From: Castanea sativa
Lineage: Eukaryota; Streptophyta; Magnoliopsida; Fagales; Fagaceae
Assembly (NCBI RefSeq): GCF_040712315.1
Contig: NC_134013.1
Span: 76,080,001-76,144,000, forward strand
Reading direction: 5' to 3'
DNA length: 64,000 bases
Part shown: positions 31,441 through 43,829 of the stretch, in pieces
Numbering within the stretch: the stretch's first letter is position 1
Layout of the letters: each line of letters opens with the position of its first letter
Translations under genes and position numbers: made by a program
The notes under the pieces: model-generated
What the model saw: the letters and a program-made list of their open reading frames with translations, nothing else
What the model was told of the DNA's origin: nothing
Database searches by the model: none

Positions 31441-34296
31441 TTGTGTGGGTAGATTTTCTGCACATATTACTTATCGAGTTCTCTCTTAGGAAGAACTATT
31501 TATCTTTAACCTTGAACTTGTCTCTTGACTGATGGCTTTAATATTGACCTTTAAGTCGATTCTCATTTGGTGGCTTTTAATATTCAATAAAAAGAATTGT
31601 ATTTTTTGAAGTCTTTGATTGGAGGACTTTGACTTTTAAAAAAAACAAGTTCGAAGTAAATTTCAGTCTACTTGCGGAGATGGGAGGAACAATATATAAA
31701 ATAATATAAGAGAAATGAAACTTTGGAATCTTATATGGACTACCATTCCAACCCACATTATAAGATTATATACATATGTATAATATGGGGTTCTTTCCTT
31801 TTATTTTCTCATCTACCAACCGGAGCATAATATTTATGGGACGGCAGGGAAAGAATGACTTGTAGGTAATCAGATTATTGAACAACGTTACTCATAAACA
31901 GATTATATAACTTCTCAAGTTTTGTCCAAGTTGCACAAAGTTTGACTTGCTTTGGAATTATGTATTGAATTCGCAACTGCATGCATAGACGCGCTCATCT
32001 GTCACTATTTGTTAATGCTTTCGGATTCCATGCTTTACCCACTTATTTTCAACACGGCTTCAATATAAAATTAAAAAAAAAAAAAAAAAAAGAACTATTC
32101 TGACAAATTCCTCTCGTGATGTGTTTTGTAGAACTTAAAAGCAACTCTTCCAAAAAAGAAAAAAAAAACTATATATATATATATATACACACTCACATGC
32201 AATTATTGTTAATTTTCAAGTTGACCTTTATCTTGAGTGAGAGATGGATCAGAAGTGCAAAAAGTCATATTTTTGCACACCTTCGACTTAGTACACGCCT
32301 ACCTTCCTACGCCATATACCTCCTCCACAAACTACAATACCAATACAGTTTGCAAAATAATGCATTTTGAATATCAATTATTTAAATTGGCACTACTTTT
32401 TTTATCAAAAAAAAAAAACTAGATTCTCAAATTATTTCAAAACATTGCCAATTTAAATAATAATTATTAAAATAATATTATCTTACAAATTTTGCCAACA
32501 AACAAACAACATAGATTAATCATATATGAAAGAAAACCATGGCACAAAAAGCTCAGGCCCTCTGGAATCAATGACACCTAATGTTTAGGTCAACCCAACC
32601 AATATCAATTACTTTACTTTGTAACATCAATCCAGCCAGGCAGCCATAGTAGCAATAATGAGAAACAGAGAAAGGGTGAGAATGGAGGGATGGGACTTGA
32701 ATTGTCAATTCAAACTGGAACTTAATGCTAATTAAATATAACCAAATCAAACGAATTTTTATTAGTAGAGACACTTCGGAGTCAAACCTCTCCAAATGTA
32801 TGCTTTTTCTCAAAAATGCTGTGTAGAAAGATCCAAAAAGAACAATATAAAATAAAGGAAAAAAAATTTGTGTGGGAGGTGGAGTTCTTTGGAAGGCGTA
32901 TAACAAAAAGGTTAGGACATCTAGCTGATGTTAATTTACTCAGACACTAATACAAATCTTTGTGAAATCTGCTTCCCCTATGGGTTAGTAATGACACTCC
33001 GAATAAATTACTCACTCCTATAAGAGGAACACTCCCCCCCCCCCCCCTTCCCCACCCTCACAATAGGTGTAAACTCCTGTATGGGACTCATGGTGGGGCC
33101 CACTCCTGCCGTGAGAGGGGAACTCTTCTCATAAGAGTGAATAATTTCATCTTCTTTTTTTTTCAGCAAAACTGAATGGCAAACACTCTTTATTAGGTAG
33201 AACTTGTAGGCATGGTGCTAAGATCAATTTGCAAGATTCATGAGACAGATATCCCTTGCAGCTTTGAACTTGCAGGTATAGTGCTAAGATCAGTTTGCAA
33301 GATTCACGAGGCAAATATCCCTTGCAGCTTTCCAGTTCAATTTATCGTTGTTCTTCTATGGCTTTAGTCTCACGCTCCATAATTTGTTAAAGCAACTATT
33401 GCATAAAATGTCATTCATTGAAACCCTAGGTAGGTTCTTAGCTTAATCTAATTGGAAAACTATGCTCCATGGGCAACTATATATGTTCTTATTGCTAGCG
33501 GGCCAATGGGCAAAGAAATTAAATTGGTTACAAATTTATTGAATTTATTTTATTTTTGGATAATTTGATAGTTACAATAATGGAAAGGGGATTTTGAATC
33601 ATGGCTTTCCTTTTAAATGAGTAAATGAGAGAAGACAATGTCACTTAGTTAAAAGGTTTTTTATTCTTAAAAAAAATGTTATCAGGCCTTTGGCCAAACT
33701 TACTAAATTGAATAGGTAAAATGGTTCAGCAATTATTCACTTGATGTGAAAGCGGGTGTTTACACTATTCATTTTGGGTAAAATGTTCGGTGAAAAACGT
33801 TTCCAACATTTTACTGTGTGTTGTTTCATTGTAAAAATTGGTCAAACCTAAAATATTTCTCGTTGACCATATAATCATTTATGAAACATTTTACTTATAA
33901 AAATTTGGTAAGACATCTTACAAAAACACACAATGGCTCTCCCCCTATTTGATGGCTAAGTTGTCAGTCCGATAAGTTTGGTTACCTGTCTGGCAATTAG
34001 TGTTGACAGTCCAATCACTGATCACCAATGTTCAGGGACGTAGCTAGCTTTGGACTAGGGGGGCAATGACTCTTCCTAAATTTTTTTAAAAAAAATTATA
34101 TATATGTGTGTGTGCACTAATTTTATCAATTTTGTTATATAAAATTACATTTTTTTCCCTTAAACAATATCATCGATTCTTTTAAGAGTAATGCTATACT
34201 CAAAAACTTTTTTACAACAATTTTATAAACTATTTTGGTAGCAAATTCTTATTGGTTCGCACATGAACCCACCCCTCACATCATTTTTTTACTTAC
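31323..34296. other. Intergenic stretch with microsatellites and decayed MITEs
   Basis: Contains an ATT microsatellite (about 31403-31437), an AT/AC run (about 32170-32195), a C homopolymer of about 15 (about 33034-33049) inside an imperfect inverted repeat (about 33005-33155), and a start like a hAT element (cagggacgtagctagc, about 34032). No credible gene. Confidence 0.5.
33202..33333 (+). repeat. Tandem duplication of a 65-bp unit
   Basis: acttgtaggcatggtgctaag...cccttgcagcttt is followed at once by acttgcaggtatagtgctaag...cccttgcagcttt, with about seven substitutions between the units. Confidence 0.8.
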
Positions 34297-34312
34297 TTTT
34301 TTTTTTTTTTTT
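34297..34312 (-). other. LINE poly(A) tail
   Basis: Sixteen T on the plus strand immediately beyond the last LINE-related sequence. It fixes the 3' end of the minus-strand LINE. Confidence 0.7.
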
Positions 34313-34365
34313 GAGAATGAGGACTACTTCTTTTATATAAATCAGCCAGATCAGCAAAGAGTACA

Positions 34366-35440
34366 TCATATAGGTGTGGTGGAATATCCTCCACCTTTAG
34401 CTAGGTTGTGGGCTACTCTATTACCTGTCCTACGAACATAGGAGAAGGCAATACATTTACTAGTAACTAGAGTGGATTTAGTGGGCTCAAGAAGATGGCC
34501 AAAAGGGGACAAAGAGACTTCCATACTTCGTAAAGTGTTTATCACTATTTCTGAATCTCCTTCCACAGCTAGCTCTAGCATATAAGCAAGAGAGTCAGTC
34601 GCCTAAGACCCCAGGTAAGAAAAAGGCCCCCTAATTTTAACTAATAGAGTTATTTTTTTCATTTTAATATTATTAATTAAGGCCAAATATTAGCCAATAA
34701 ATAAAATAGTTTTTTTTTTACGAAAAAGAAATTCTATGTTTACAATATTTTTCACAATATTTTCACAATAAATTCTAAGTAGCAGCATGTTACTGGGTGT
34801 TATTGGTGGTTAAAAAAAAATTTCAATGGTGGGTTCAAATTAGAACTAGTAACAACTTAACACCTAGAATTTGTTGTGAAAATGTTATGAATTTAACACT
34901 TAAAAAAAAAAAAAAGAGCAATACACAAAAAATTTCACGAGATTTTTCACAACAATTGAGTCGGCAAATTTTTACTGATTCTCATCTAGGTCCACCACTA
35001 ACATCACTTTTTTACTTACCACTAACACCACACCTGCCACATCAACAGGTGTGAAATGTTTTTTCAAATTTTTTGAGTCTACAGACAATTTAAAAAAAAT
35101 ATTCTAGGTGGTTCATATTAATTAGTAATTTTGCATCTAACAAGAGAATAAAGTTTAAGCACTATTTAGATTATTTTTTTTAAAGTCATTTTTAAATATA
35201 TGAAAGGCCTCAATTCATTTTTCGCCTTAGGCCCCTCAATGTATCAAGCCGCCACAGTCTCCTTCAAGCATAAACTCAGCAATACCAAGTTCCTGTGCGA
35301 AGGTCATCGCTTTTACAGTAGTCATGGCTTTCACAATGTCTGATGAGAAAGGTAGAGGAGCTTGTTCTGACAGCGAAGCTATAGCAGTTCCTTGGCAATC
35401 GTGAACTACCACACCCAGTCCACCTTTCACAACTTCGGAA
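34366..35440 (-). pseudogene. LINE C-terminal RNase H domain, split by an insertion
   Basis: 35440-35258 reads GLGVVVHDCQGTAIA, then AMTFAQELGIAEFMLEGD, and 34563-34366 resumes EGDSEIVINTLRSMEV, then RTGNRVAHNLAK. Both halves share the EGD codons because of the 8-bp target duplication of the inserted element. This is the plant RVT_3-type RNase H found at the end of many plant L1 ORF2 proteins. Confidence 0.8.
34564..35257. mobile_element. hAT-like insertion inside the LINE RNase H
   Basis: The 8-bp sequence tctccttc lies on both sides (34556-34563, 35258-35265). The insert carries gcctaagacccc near one end and gccttaggcccc near the other, words common at hAT ends, but its terminal inverted repeats are poor. 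The interior is AT-rich without transposase. The LINE frame rejoins exactly if the insert and one duplication copy are removed. Confidence 0.65.
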
Positions 35441-35591
35441 AAATGGCCCCATCAAAGTTTAGTTTGAGACAATTTGCCAGAGGAGGAAGCCACTGGCCAC
35501 GGGGTCGAGGCTTGGTGACTATTGAGTGATTATTGAGGGAGTGTTGGCTCTGTTAGAAAGTAGCAAGGGCCTGCGAAGCTTGTTGGAGAAC

Positions 35592-35930
35592 CTATGCTTT
35601 GGGAAAAGCACTTGTGCTTACTCGAAGTTGGTTTCGACAGTGCCATATCGTCCACATCACCATGGCCATGAGGTCTAAATTTTTCCTTTTCTCGTGAACT
35701 AGGTTGATCAGGTCTCTGATGTTTGATGCGTAGAGCTGTCTCCAATCTTCAAAGCTTGGCATGGCTTCCCAAATTTCATCTAGCGTGGTACACTCCCATA
35801 ATGCATGGGCTGTTGTTTCGGCCTCAACACCACACTGCTCACATTTGTCTTCCATTAGGATCTTCCTCCTTATTAAGTTGTGTTTTGCTGGTATGGCTTC
35901 TTTGCACACCTGCCACATGAAATTCCACAC
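35592..35930 (-). pseudogene. LINE zf-RVT domain
   Basis: WNFMWQVCKEAIPAKHNLIRR, then CEQCGVEAETTAHALWEC, then IWEAM...W. The C-x2-C...H...C arrangement is the zinc-binding zf-RVT domain between RT and RNase H in plant L1 elements. It is well preserved over about 110 codons. Confidence 0.85.
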
Positions 35931-36481
35931 CTTGTTAGGAACGTTGAGCCCCCAAATCAGCTTCTAAACCTCATTTTGCTGTTGTGGATTACCTGTAGGA
36001 GCTAGCATAGAAGGTAGTTTGGCTAAAAACTTGGAACCTGATTTTACAGAATAGTTACCTGAGGGGGTGAATGGCCAAATGATTTTATCCTCCACAGGGG
36101 TACGGCTCAATGGAATGCTGATGACCAATGTAGCATCTTCAGGTGACAACAAGTTGTGCACTAAGTTTAGGTCCCATTGTCTTGTAATCGAATTAATGAG
36201 ATCAGAAACTTTACCATCTTCAAAACCTAGTACAATATCAGACAAGATTCGTGGATGCTCCAGTGATGGTAGCCATGCCTTATTCCAAATACTAATAGCC
36301 TCTCCACACCCAACCCTCCATCTTGCACCCTTTAGTAGGACATCTCTTCCCTTTAAAATGCTATGCCAAGCGTGCAATCCAGAGCTAGATTCTTGAGCCT
36401 CCTATATACTACAATTTGGAAGAAAAAAAACTTCATTTTAAAGACTCTATAGAATAGGGAGTCTTTATTATGAAGTAATCT

Positions 36482-38132
36482 TCATGTTTGCTTGGCCAAT
36501 AGAGCATCATTGAAGTTGGCTATATCCTTGAAACCCATTCCACCTTCATTTTTTGGGAGGCAAAGTGTATCCCATTTCACCCAATGGACTTTCCTCCTTT
36601 CTCCCTTTTGACCCCACCAAAATCTTCTTATTAGGTTCTCAATTTCTGAACAAAGTCTTAGTGGGAGTTTGAAACAACTCATGGTGTAAGTTGGAATAAC
36701 TTGGACAACTGCTTTGATTAAAATCTCCCTTCCAGCTTGTGATAGGAGTTTCTCCTTCAAACCCTGCAATTCTTTCCAAACTCGTTCCTTTATATAGTTA
36801 AAGCTTGCTTTTTTGTTTCTACCCACCAATGAAGGTAACCCCAAATATCTTTCATTTTGAATAATTTCTGGAACCCCCAATGCCAGCTTTATTTGATTTC
36901 TAGTGTCATCACTGGTAGATTTATTGAAGAAAATTGTCGTCTTACTTCGGTTAATCTACTGACCTGAGCATCTCCCATACACTTCCAGAATGTCTAAAAC
37001 TCTTTGGCACTCCTCAAAGGCTTCCTTGCAAAACAACAGACTATTATCTGCAAACAAAAGGTGGGTCAGATGTGGGCTATTTCTACAAAGAGAGTAACCC
37101 TTAATATGTCCTTGGTGAGCAGCTTTATTGAGAAGCTCATTTAGACCTTTAGTGCAAAGTAAGAAAAGAAAGGGAGAAAGAGGGTCTCTCTGTCTAATGC
37201 CTCTTGTTGGTGTGATCATGCCCTTGGGTTCCCCATTCACCAATATGGAGTACGTCACAGTTTTGACACATAGCATCATGAGCCTGATCCAATGCTCTGC
37301 GAACCCCATTTTTTTCCATAACTGATGATAGGTAGGGCCACTCCACTCTGTCATACGCTTTGCTCATGTCTAGCTTGAAGGCTATATAATCTTCCTTCCC
37401 TGAGTGTTTCTACATACTGTATAAAGACTCAAAAGCTACCTGAATATTGTCAGAAATAAAGCGACTTTTTGTAAAAGCACTTTGATTCTCAGTAATAATA
37501 TTTGGCAAAAGTTTCTTAAGTCTATTTGCTAGAACTTTTGAGAAAATTTTATACAGAACATTACACAAACTGATTGGTCTAAATTCAGAGGCATATTCAG
37601 GATTTTTCTTTTTTGGAATGATGGTAATAAAAGTATGGTTGAGATGTTTAGGTAGAGTAGTAGAATTAAGATAATGCAATATAGTATTAGATTTATCATC
37701 TCTAATTAAATTCCAGTAATGTTGGTAAAAGAGAGGAGGCAAACCATTCGGCTCGGGGGCTTTTAGTGAGGCCATTTGGTTGATGGCTTGCTTTACCTCT
37801 AGTTGGGTGAACTCGGATGAGAGCTTGGAGTTCATCTCCTCAGTAATCACAACCTGAATTGAATTTGTAGCCGAGGTACATAGATGCTGGCTGGCTGATT
37901 GGAGCAGATCTTGATAGTATTGCGCAAGACAATCAGTTATGTCCTCATTGCTCTCAACCACACAACCAATGGAGTCCTTCAATTTCCGGATCAGATTTTT
38001 CCTCTTACTTTGTGAAGCATGGCTGTGAAATTTTTTTGAATTTCTATCTCCAAATTTTGCCCACATGATTTTAGATCTCTGGAACCAAAGTCCATTTTCC
38101 TTATCAACTAAGTCAGCTATCTCCTTCATCAA
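36482..38132 (-). pseudogene. LINE reverse transcriptase, active-site Asp lost
   Basis: Open in three pieces: 38132-37410 (about 240 codons, with ITEMN..., KAPEPNGLPPLFYQHYW, then EFRPISLCNVLYKIFSKVLANRL), 37354-36956 (GIRQRDPLSPFLFLLC and the catalytic box), and 36880-36482 (LSQAGREILIKAV, RRFWWG). The catalytic box reads FADN instead of FADD (AAT codon at 37043-37045), and the KAPGPDG motif reads KAPEPNG. Stops separate the pieces. It could not copy RNA. Confidence 0.88.
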
Positions 38133-38141
38133 TACTCGGAC

Positions 38142-39111
38142 CTACTGATTATTTCCAGATCTCATGGCTGATTTTTCAGCCTCTTTTAATTCCTTCCTCT
38201 TCCTGCTCAATACTATTCTGACATTTCCAAAACAGTCCCGGTTCCACTTTCGTAATTCTTTACCACGCTTATCTATTTTATGAATTACGTGATCATGAGC
38301 ATCGTCATCTTCCCTTGAAAGCCACACCGCCTCTACAATATCTGAACACCACAATCAGAGAGCCACATTTCTTCAAACTTGAATGGTTTAGCAAATGATG
38401 GAATATCCAATCCATCCATAGTGATCCACAGTGGAGAATGATCTGAAGAATCTGAATGCAAGTGGTGAATTTTTTAACCTGAAAACTTCATGAACCAATC
38501 ATGGTTGGCCAACCCGCGGTCTAATCTCTCCCACAGAGAGTGTCCATCAGCAAAATGCTTTCTCCATGTGAATTGGTCTCCCACATACCCGAGATCAAGA
38601 AAACCGCATTCGTCTAGGACATCCCTGAACAGTTGCATTTGAGCTTGACTTCTATTATTACCTCCCACTTTTTCTGAATTTCTTGTGATTTCATTAAAGT
38701 CTCCAGCACAAAGCCAAGGAAAGTTGTGTCTAGTATTGAGTAACCGAAGGTTATTTCATGCTTCAATTCTCTTGTGTGTTCTGATTCTCCATAAAAACCC
38801 GTGAATCTCCATGCTTCATCACCACCTTTATTGATTATGGAATCAATATGATATTTAGAAAAAGAATCCACATGTACATCAATGGAATTCTTCCAATATA
38901 GAGCCAAACCCCTGCCACCTCTAGGATTTCTATCCACGTAGAACAAATTATCAAACTTAATATTTCTTTGAACTTATTTTAGCCTAGCTTCATCCGCCCA
39001 TGTTTCAGCTAAAAACACGACGTTGGGATCTTTAGTCCGAATTAATACTTCAAGCTTTTTCCCTGTACACAGGTTCCCAAGCTCGCGATAGTTCCGTACT
39101 ATGAGACTCAT
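38142..39111 (-). pseudogene. LINE endonuclease domain
   Basis: Starts MSLIV at 39111 and reads VFLAETWADEARL, FYVDRNPRGGRGLALYW, a GDFNE-region now frame-shifted, GYVGDQFTWRKHF and ERLDRGLAN. These are blocks of the AP-endonuclease-like domain of plant L1 ORF2. The opening W-N-C-R-G motif is changed to R-N-Y-R-E. The domain would nick target DNA; this copy has several stops and at least one frameshift. Confidence 0.8.
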
Positions 39112-39759
39112 TGTGCTTGGTGGGCTGCTGGGCAGCCTCTACCATTGAGTTTTGTTGACATTCTCCCTTCAAAACTTGTAATTTTTTGGTAGGTAACTCG
39201 GGAAGAAACTCCAATTCTTTTTCTCTGTTTCTTTTTGTAGCCGTAGGGTACTATATTGCTTCAGTCTCCATGGTATTATCACAGGCCAATTTTTTCCAAT
39301 TGTGCAAAGGTTCTGTTTGCTGGATTGGGGGGTGCTGAATCCTCTATCATGTGAGGTTCTTGCTCTTGAATTATTAGTGAGTGAGCTGGCAAGGAGGGAA
39401 CTAACGACTTCTCATTGTTTGTTGAAATGTGTGAGGTACCCTCTGTGTTATGATCCACATGTTCTCCACAGCTGCCAAACTTTCCAATAGCAGCATCTAT
39501 TTCCTGAATTTGAGTTTCAAAATCAACATGATTAGTATGGAAGGAAGATAAATTTGGGTTGGGATCAATTACCTCAAATATCAGGTTCCTATTATTTCAA
39601 AAATTTGACGTGATATGCTCCCCTGTATCTGATGTTTCCATATCTGTTGCTTGTGCCCGGTTAGCTCCTCCATTCTCACCGAGTTCTAGCTTGGAAATGT
39701 TATCTTCGATTGGTCTGGCCGCCGTCTCAGAGGGCTTCTTGGCAGTTGACAATTTGGAC
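39112..39759 (-). pseudogene. LINE linker between ORF1 and ORF2
   Basis: Minus-strand reading resumes after the hAT insertion with AKKPSETAARP and LELGENGGANRAQA, then a low-complexity, Ser/Asn-rich linker with few stops, running up to the endonuclease start. Such linkers are common after the zinc knuckle in plant L1 elements. Confidence 0.6.
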
Positions 39760-40258
39760 TAGGGGTGTAATCGGTTCGGTTCGGTCGGTTTGAAGTGTGA
39801 TTTTCCCACTGAACCGAAATTTCGGTTTTACCAAATTTGGCACCGACATTGAACCGAAAAGGAGGAACACCGACACCAAACTAACTGGATTTCAATCGGT
39901 TCAGTTCAGTTGGTTTTCAGTTGCTTCCAATTTCTTAGAACCAAACAGATCAGAGACCTAAAAAAAAAGAAGCCTATTTCTCTTTACTTTCCCACATTTT
40001 CTCAACACCCAAATACCAAGCAAACAAAAAAAAAAATCAAAATCATGTATATAATTAGAAAACATACCAAAATAAGAAAAAATATATATTTCCTTCGCTT
40101 TTCCACGTTTTCTCACCACCCAAACACCAAGCACCAAGCACCAAGCACCAAGCAAGTAGCAAACACACAAAAAAAAAAGAAAAAAAAGAAAGAGAGAGAA
40201 CGGAGAAGAAGCACTAAAGCAGCGTGATAGTCTATATGTGTTTTTTTGGATAAATTTT

Positions 40259-40558
40259 CTAACCATCCAAACAAGAGGGACTGTGGGGAGGTCGGCGTGG
40301 GGGGGGGGGGGGGGGCGGCGGTAGAGGCAGAGACTGTGAGAGAGAGGGACTGGAGAGTGGAGTGTGATGCAGTCTGTGAGAGGGAGTACCGGTCGGCGCA
40401 TTGGAGGGGGTTGGGGCGATCGGTGGGGGAGGAGCAAGAGGCGAGGTTGATGGAGCGGAGGAAGGCAACAGAGGAGTGGCGGATCCTGGAGCCTGAGCGA
40501 GAGTCGAGGTGGCTAGCAAGGTGAGAAGCATGAGAGTCACCAAAGTAGAGGAAGACAT
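40259..40558 (-). CDS. Arabinogalactan-protein-like ORF captured inside a hAT-like element
   Basis: The 99-codon frame begins with a textbook signal peptide (1-21, hydrophobic LVTLMLLTLLATSTLA) cleaved before Gln-Ala-Pro, the usual mature N-terminus of classical arabinogalactan proteins. A Pro/Ala/Ser/Thr-rich segment with AP, SP and TP pairs follows (22-60). After about residue 62 the frame turns to an unusual His/Leu/Pro-rich sequence near a G homopolymer, so it is probably shifted, and no GPI-anchor signal is found. A TATA motif lies about 45 bp upstream of the ATG. I infer transduplication of a host AGP gene start; expression is unknown. Confidence 0.6.
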   Translation of the reverse strand: MSSSTLVTLMLLTLLATSTLAQAPGSATPLLPSSAPSTSPLAPPPPIAPTPSNAPTGTPSHRLHHTPLSSPSLSQSLPLPPPPPPPPRRPPHSPSCLDG

Positions 40559-40599
40559 TGTTGTGAGAAAATTATGTAGGGTAGGTTTTCTAACTTATG

Positions 40600-40607
40600 A
40601 TTTTATA
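40600..40607 (-). promoter_or_regulatory. TATA-like motif upstream of the captured AGP-like ORF
   Basis: The minus strand reads CTATAAAATC here, about 42 bp before the ATG at 40558, leaving room for a very short leader. It may have been captured with the gene piece. Confidence 0.4.
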
Positions 40608-41023
40608 GTCTAATTAGTTTTAGTTTAATTAGATATTTACTTAGTTTAATTATAGGTAATTAATCTAATGGGTTCTAAAATGCTATTTTTAAAATAAAAA
40701 AGATAAAATGAAAATATTGAAAAGCTCAGCTGAACAAAAAAAAGGTAGGCCGGATCATTTGATGAGTATGACAGAACAAAAAAAAGGCCCAATTGTGAAT
40801 TGTTTTAAAATAAAATGATGGAGGCCCAACGCATTGACGCAAAGCATATCTCAAATATTTACAAATTTTATATTATATATTTAATATAAAATATAAAATA
40901 ATAATATATAATAATATTTCGGTTCGGTTCGGTCCATTAAAATTTGCCACCAAAAATCGAACCTAAATTTTTGCATCGGTTTGAAGCGGTTTTTTCGGTT
41001 CCTCAGTTTTTTGCACACCCTTA

Positions 41024-41789
41024 GTTTGGACGGTTTTGTGGTACCACCCAATCCATCACCCATACCAGTAACCACAATGAATGAAGTTTTCCCTGGGTTG
41101 AAAGGCGCTGCTCTTAGCCTTGGTCCATACTCATGATGCTCCATGTTCGCTGAATCTTTCCTTGCTAACCAGACCTCGTAGTCCTTCCTATCATGTGAAA
41201 TCAGACCACACCAATAGCAGAAATTGGGAAGTTTCTCGTATTTGAAGGAAACCCAGATCTCCTCATTGTTATCCAGTGCTATCTTTCGGCTTCGATAGAG
41301 AGGCTTTGAGACATTGATCTCCACATGGACACGTAAGAAATCACCCCCTACCAACTTAATAGGATTCTCGCATGGTGTTACCTGTCTGAGAGTTTCTCCT
41401 ATTTCAATTGTTGTGTTTGGATCGAGCATATGCATTGGCAATCCATATATTTGCACCCAAAATTTCAGTTTAGTGAACCTCAAATACCTCGATGGTATAA
41501 AACCATCAAATCTCTGTAGAAGGACTGCATGTTTATCGAAAGTCCATGGTTCATTGGCAAGAACCCATTCTGCATCTGTTTCTAGTTCAAATACAAACAA
41601 GAGAATGTGATCTCCTGCTTCGTGTACTTTGAAGTCCTTTTTGGCTCTCCATAGGGGTTTGAACGCTCGACCTATTGCTTCCACGTTGAGGGCTCTCTTT
41701 GTGAGAAACTTGGCAGCCAATACATACTCCTTTCTTCGTAGATTTTTGGACTTCGACAGACTAACCTTGACATCTTCCTCTTCTGTCAA
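41024..41789 (-). pseudogene. LINE ORF1 (DUF4283 plus zinc knuckle), 3' part displaced by the hAT insertion
   Basis: Reads EYVLAAKFLTKRALNVEAI, then AGDHILLFVFELETDAEWVL, WTFDKHAVLLQRFDG and KFWVQIYGLPMHM, all DUF4283 blocks, then the knuckle CYWCGLISHDRKDY. The last Cys of C-x2-C-x4-H-x4-C is Tyr. ORF1 binds LINE RNA in intact relatives. The frame is open for about 250 codons until the hAT-like insertion. Confidence 0.85.
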
Positions 41790-41800
41790 CCACTTATTAC

Positions 41801-43214
41801 ATCAATAATTTATAAAAAAGTTTGTAGCGCTAGTATTTTCCTTATTTTAGTGACTATAAAAAAATTTGTAGATCTAAAATCTAAAACAAAATATACAAGC
41901 CCCAAAAAAATAGCACAAAAGCAAAAATTACCAATAGTAAAACTTAAAAAAAATTAAGCTCAATTAACCAATTTTATTTAAAATAAACAACCCTATCATT
42001 TAAAAAATTCTAAACAAAAATAATTTTGTTCTTACCAAAAAAAAAAAAAAAAAAACTCAGCAACTAAGTAGTAGTAGATTCAAAGGATGAAACTGTTACA
42101 CACAGCCAACAAAAAAGCCGCCCCCTTAACTCAAAACTCTGGCTCTGTCCTTGCCAATGTTGACGCCCTAGGGTCGGAGTTGGTGATTTAGTTGTTGGTG
42201 CTAGTGGTCTGGTGGTCGGAGTTGATGGACCGACTACTGGCATTGACGGTCGATAATAGATGGTAGGTCAGATTGACAACTCTATTAGGTAAGCCACTGG
42301 TGTGGTGGTTTGTGCTTAAAAAAATTACATGTCACATTAAATACCTGAAGATATTGTATTAAAAATGTCCTTTGTAAAACATTTTACTCGAAACAAACGA
42401 AGCATTAAAATTAGCAAATTTATGTTCCTAGGTCCCAAAAATTGGCATTCAATAATAAGTGAAAATTAATTTGAAAAGGAAAAGATAGAGACTAGAATTA
42501 AAGAATTATTTTCAGGTGATTTAAAGGGGTCGAGTGAAATTATTGAATCATTAGCCAAAGCAAACCATAGATGGTAATTTTTAGAGGTAAGGTCCTTATC
42601 CTGTATCGATCTTGTAGATCACTTTTTTTTCTTTTGCTTTTTTTGAAGCTTTTGTAGATCACTGATCACATCCTTGAGTAGATGAAAGATCCTCGTGTTA
42701 CAAATTTAGCTAACCAGTTTATAATATCCATAACTAGATTGTCCTTGTTCATTTTTAGTCCACCCAAAAATAAAAGAATTGTTCTTGTCCATATTTTTTT
42801 TAATAGAATTTCAATATATGGTGTCACTTTCTAGTAATTATACTTTTTATTATTAGATCAAGATACCAATTGATTTTTAGTGTAGGTAAGGATTAGATTC
42901 CAATTTTTTTATTCAACTATCAGCAAATTTACCAAAATAACTAGAACTCACCTTTTTCCATGTTTTAAACAACAATAAATCAAAACAAAAGCTGTCAACT
43001 ATTTTTCCACCATGTATAATAAGGCTCCGTTTGGTTTGCGTCTATGTTTGGCTTTTTTTTTTTTTTTTACCAGTGCCTGGTGCACTGTTCATGGGACATG
43101 AGCAGTGTATCAAGGCAAATGAACAGTAATTGAAAATTATTTTTTTATTATTTTCAGATTTCAGCAAAATAAACGGTATCCAAACGTACACTAATATTGA
43201 TATACATACATATA
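41801..43214. other. AT-rich intergenic stretch, no gene seen
   Basis: Mostly A/T-rich, with a GT-rich patch near 42150-42290 (gttggtgctagtggtctggtgg) of unknown origin. Near 43021-43125 ctccgtttggtttgcg...cacgtt-like words resemble ends of a decayed MITE. No ORF has a recognisable product. Confidence 0.5.
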
Positions 43215-43515
<301 letters not shown>

Positions 43516-43655
43516 TTAAGTTACACCTGGTGTAACTCCTTAAGAGTCACACATTTTTTATACCGTAGATTTTTAATAAATCCAATGGTTGAAAAAATAG
43601 CATAAAATGATTATTACTTTTCACCTTATTTTCCTAATCAATAATAGTTTTTCTC

Positions 43656-43815
43656 ACCATCGCACACCCTTGGTGCGATGGTCACTCCACAAGTATAAGT
43701 ACTTGTAGAGTGTGGGGGTAAGGGCCGGGGTTCAAGTCTCTAGGAGGGAGCTTCACACACATATACACTTAGATTAGGTTAGAGTAGAATTTTATCTTGT
43801 ATCAAAAAAAAAAAT
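43656..43815 (+). mobile_element. tRNA-derived SINE, copy 2
   Basis: A box tggtgcgatgg (43671-43681), B box ggttcaagtc (43729-43738), 3' end atcttgtatc and an A tail (43804-43814). Perfect 14-bp duplications taatagtttttctc flank it (43642-43655, 43816-43829). Same family as 31142-31306. Confidence 0.92.
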
Positions 43816-43829
43816 TAATAGTTTTTCTC

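Larger units (their letters stand above)
39760..41023. mobile_element. hAT-like element carrying a host gene piece
   Basis: Ends taggggtgtaatcgg and, from the right, taagggtgtgcaaaa. Subterminal cggttcggttcggt words sit at both ends. Flanks atttggac (39752-39759) and gtttggac (41024-41031) match at 7 of 8 bases, the hAT duplication length, and the interrupted LINE reading continues on both sides. No transposase; the interior holds an AGP-like gene piece on the minus strand (40259-40558). Confidence 0.8.
34297..41800 (-). mobile_element. L1-type LINE (non-LTR retrotransposon), 5' shortened and twice interrupted
   Basis: Minus-strand order: ORF1 with DUF4283 and zinc knuckle, endonuclease, reverse transcriptase, zf-RVT, RNase H, poly(A). 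The poly(A) tail is the T run 34297-34312. ORF1 begins partway into the usual N-terminus near 41790, so the 5' end is probably truncated. Two DNA-transposon insertions split it (39760-41023 and 34564-35257); both leave the LINE reading recognisable on either side. Stops and frameshifts are spread throughout, and the RT active site is mutated. I could not define the LINE target duplication. Confidence 0.85.

Noticed and set aside
40246..40524. Plus-strand open frame over the AGP-like region
   Set aside because: It is the complement of the AGP-like frame, Arg/Glu/Gly-rich by composition, without start context or homology.
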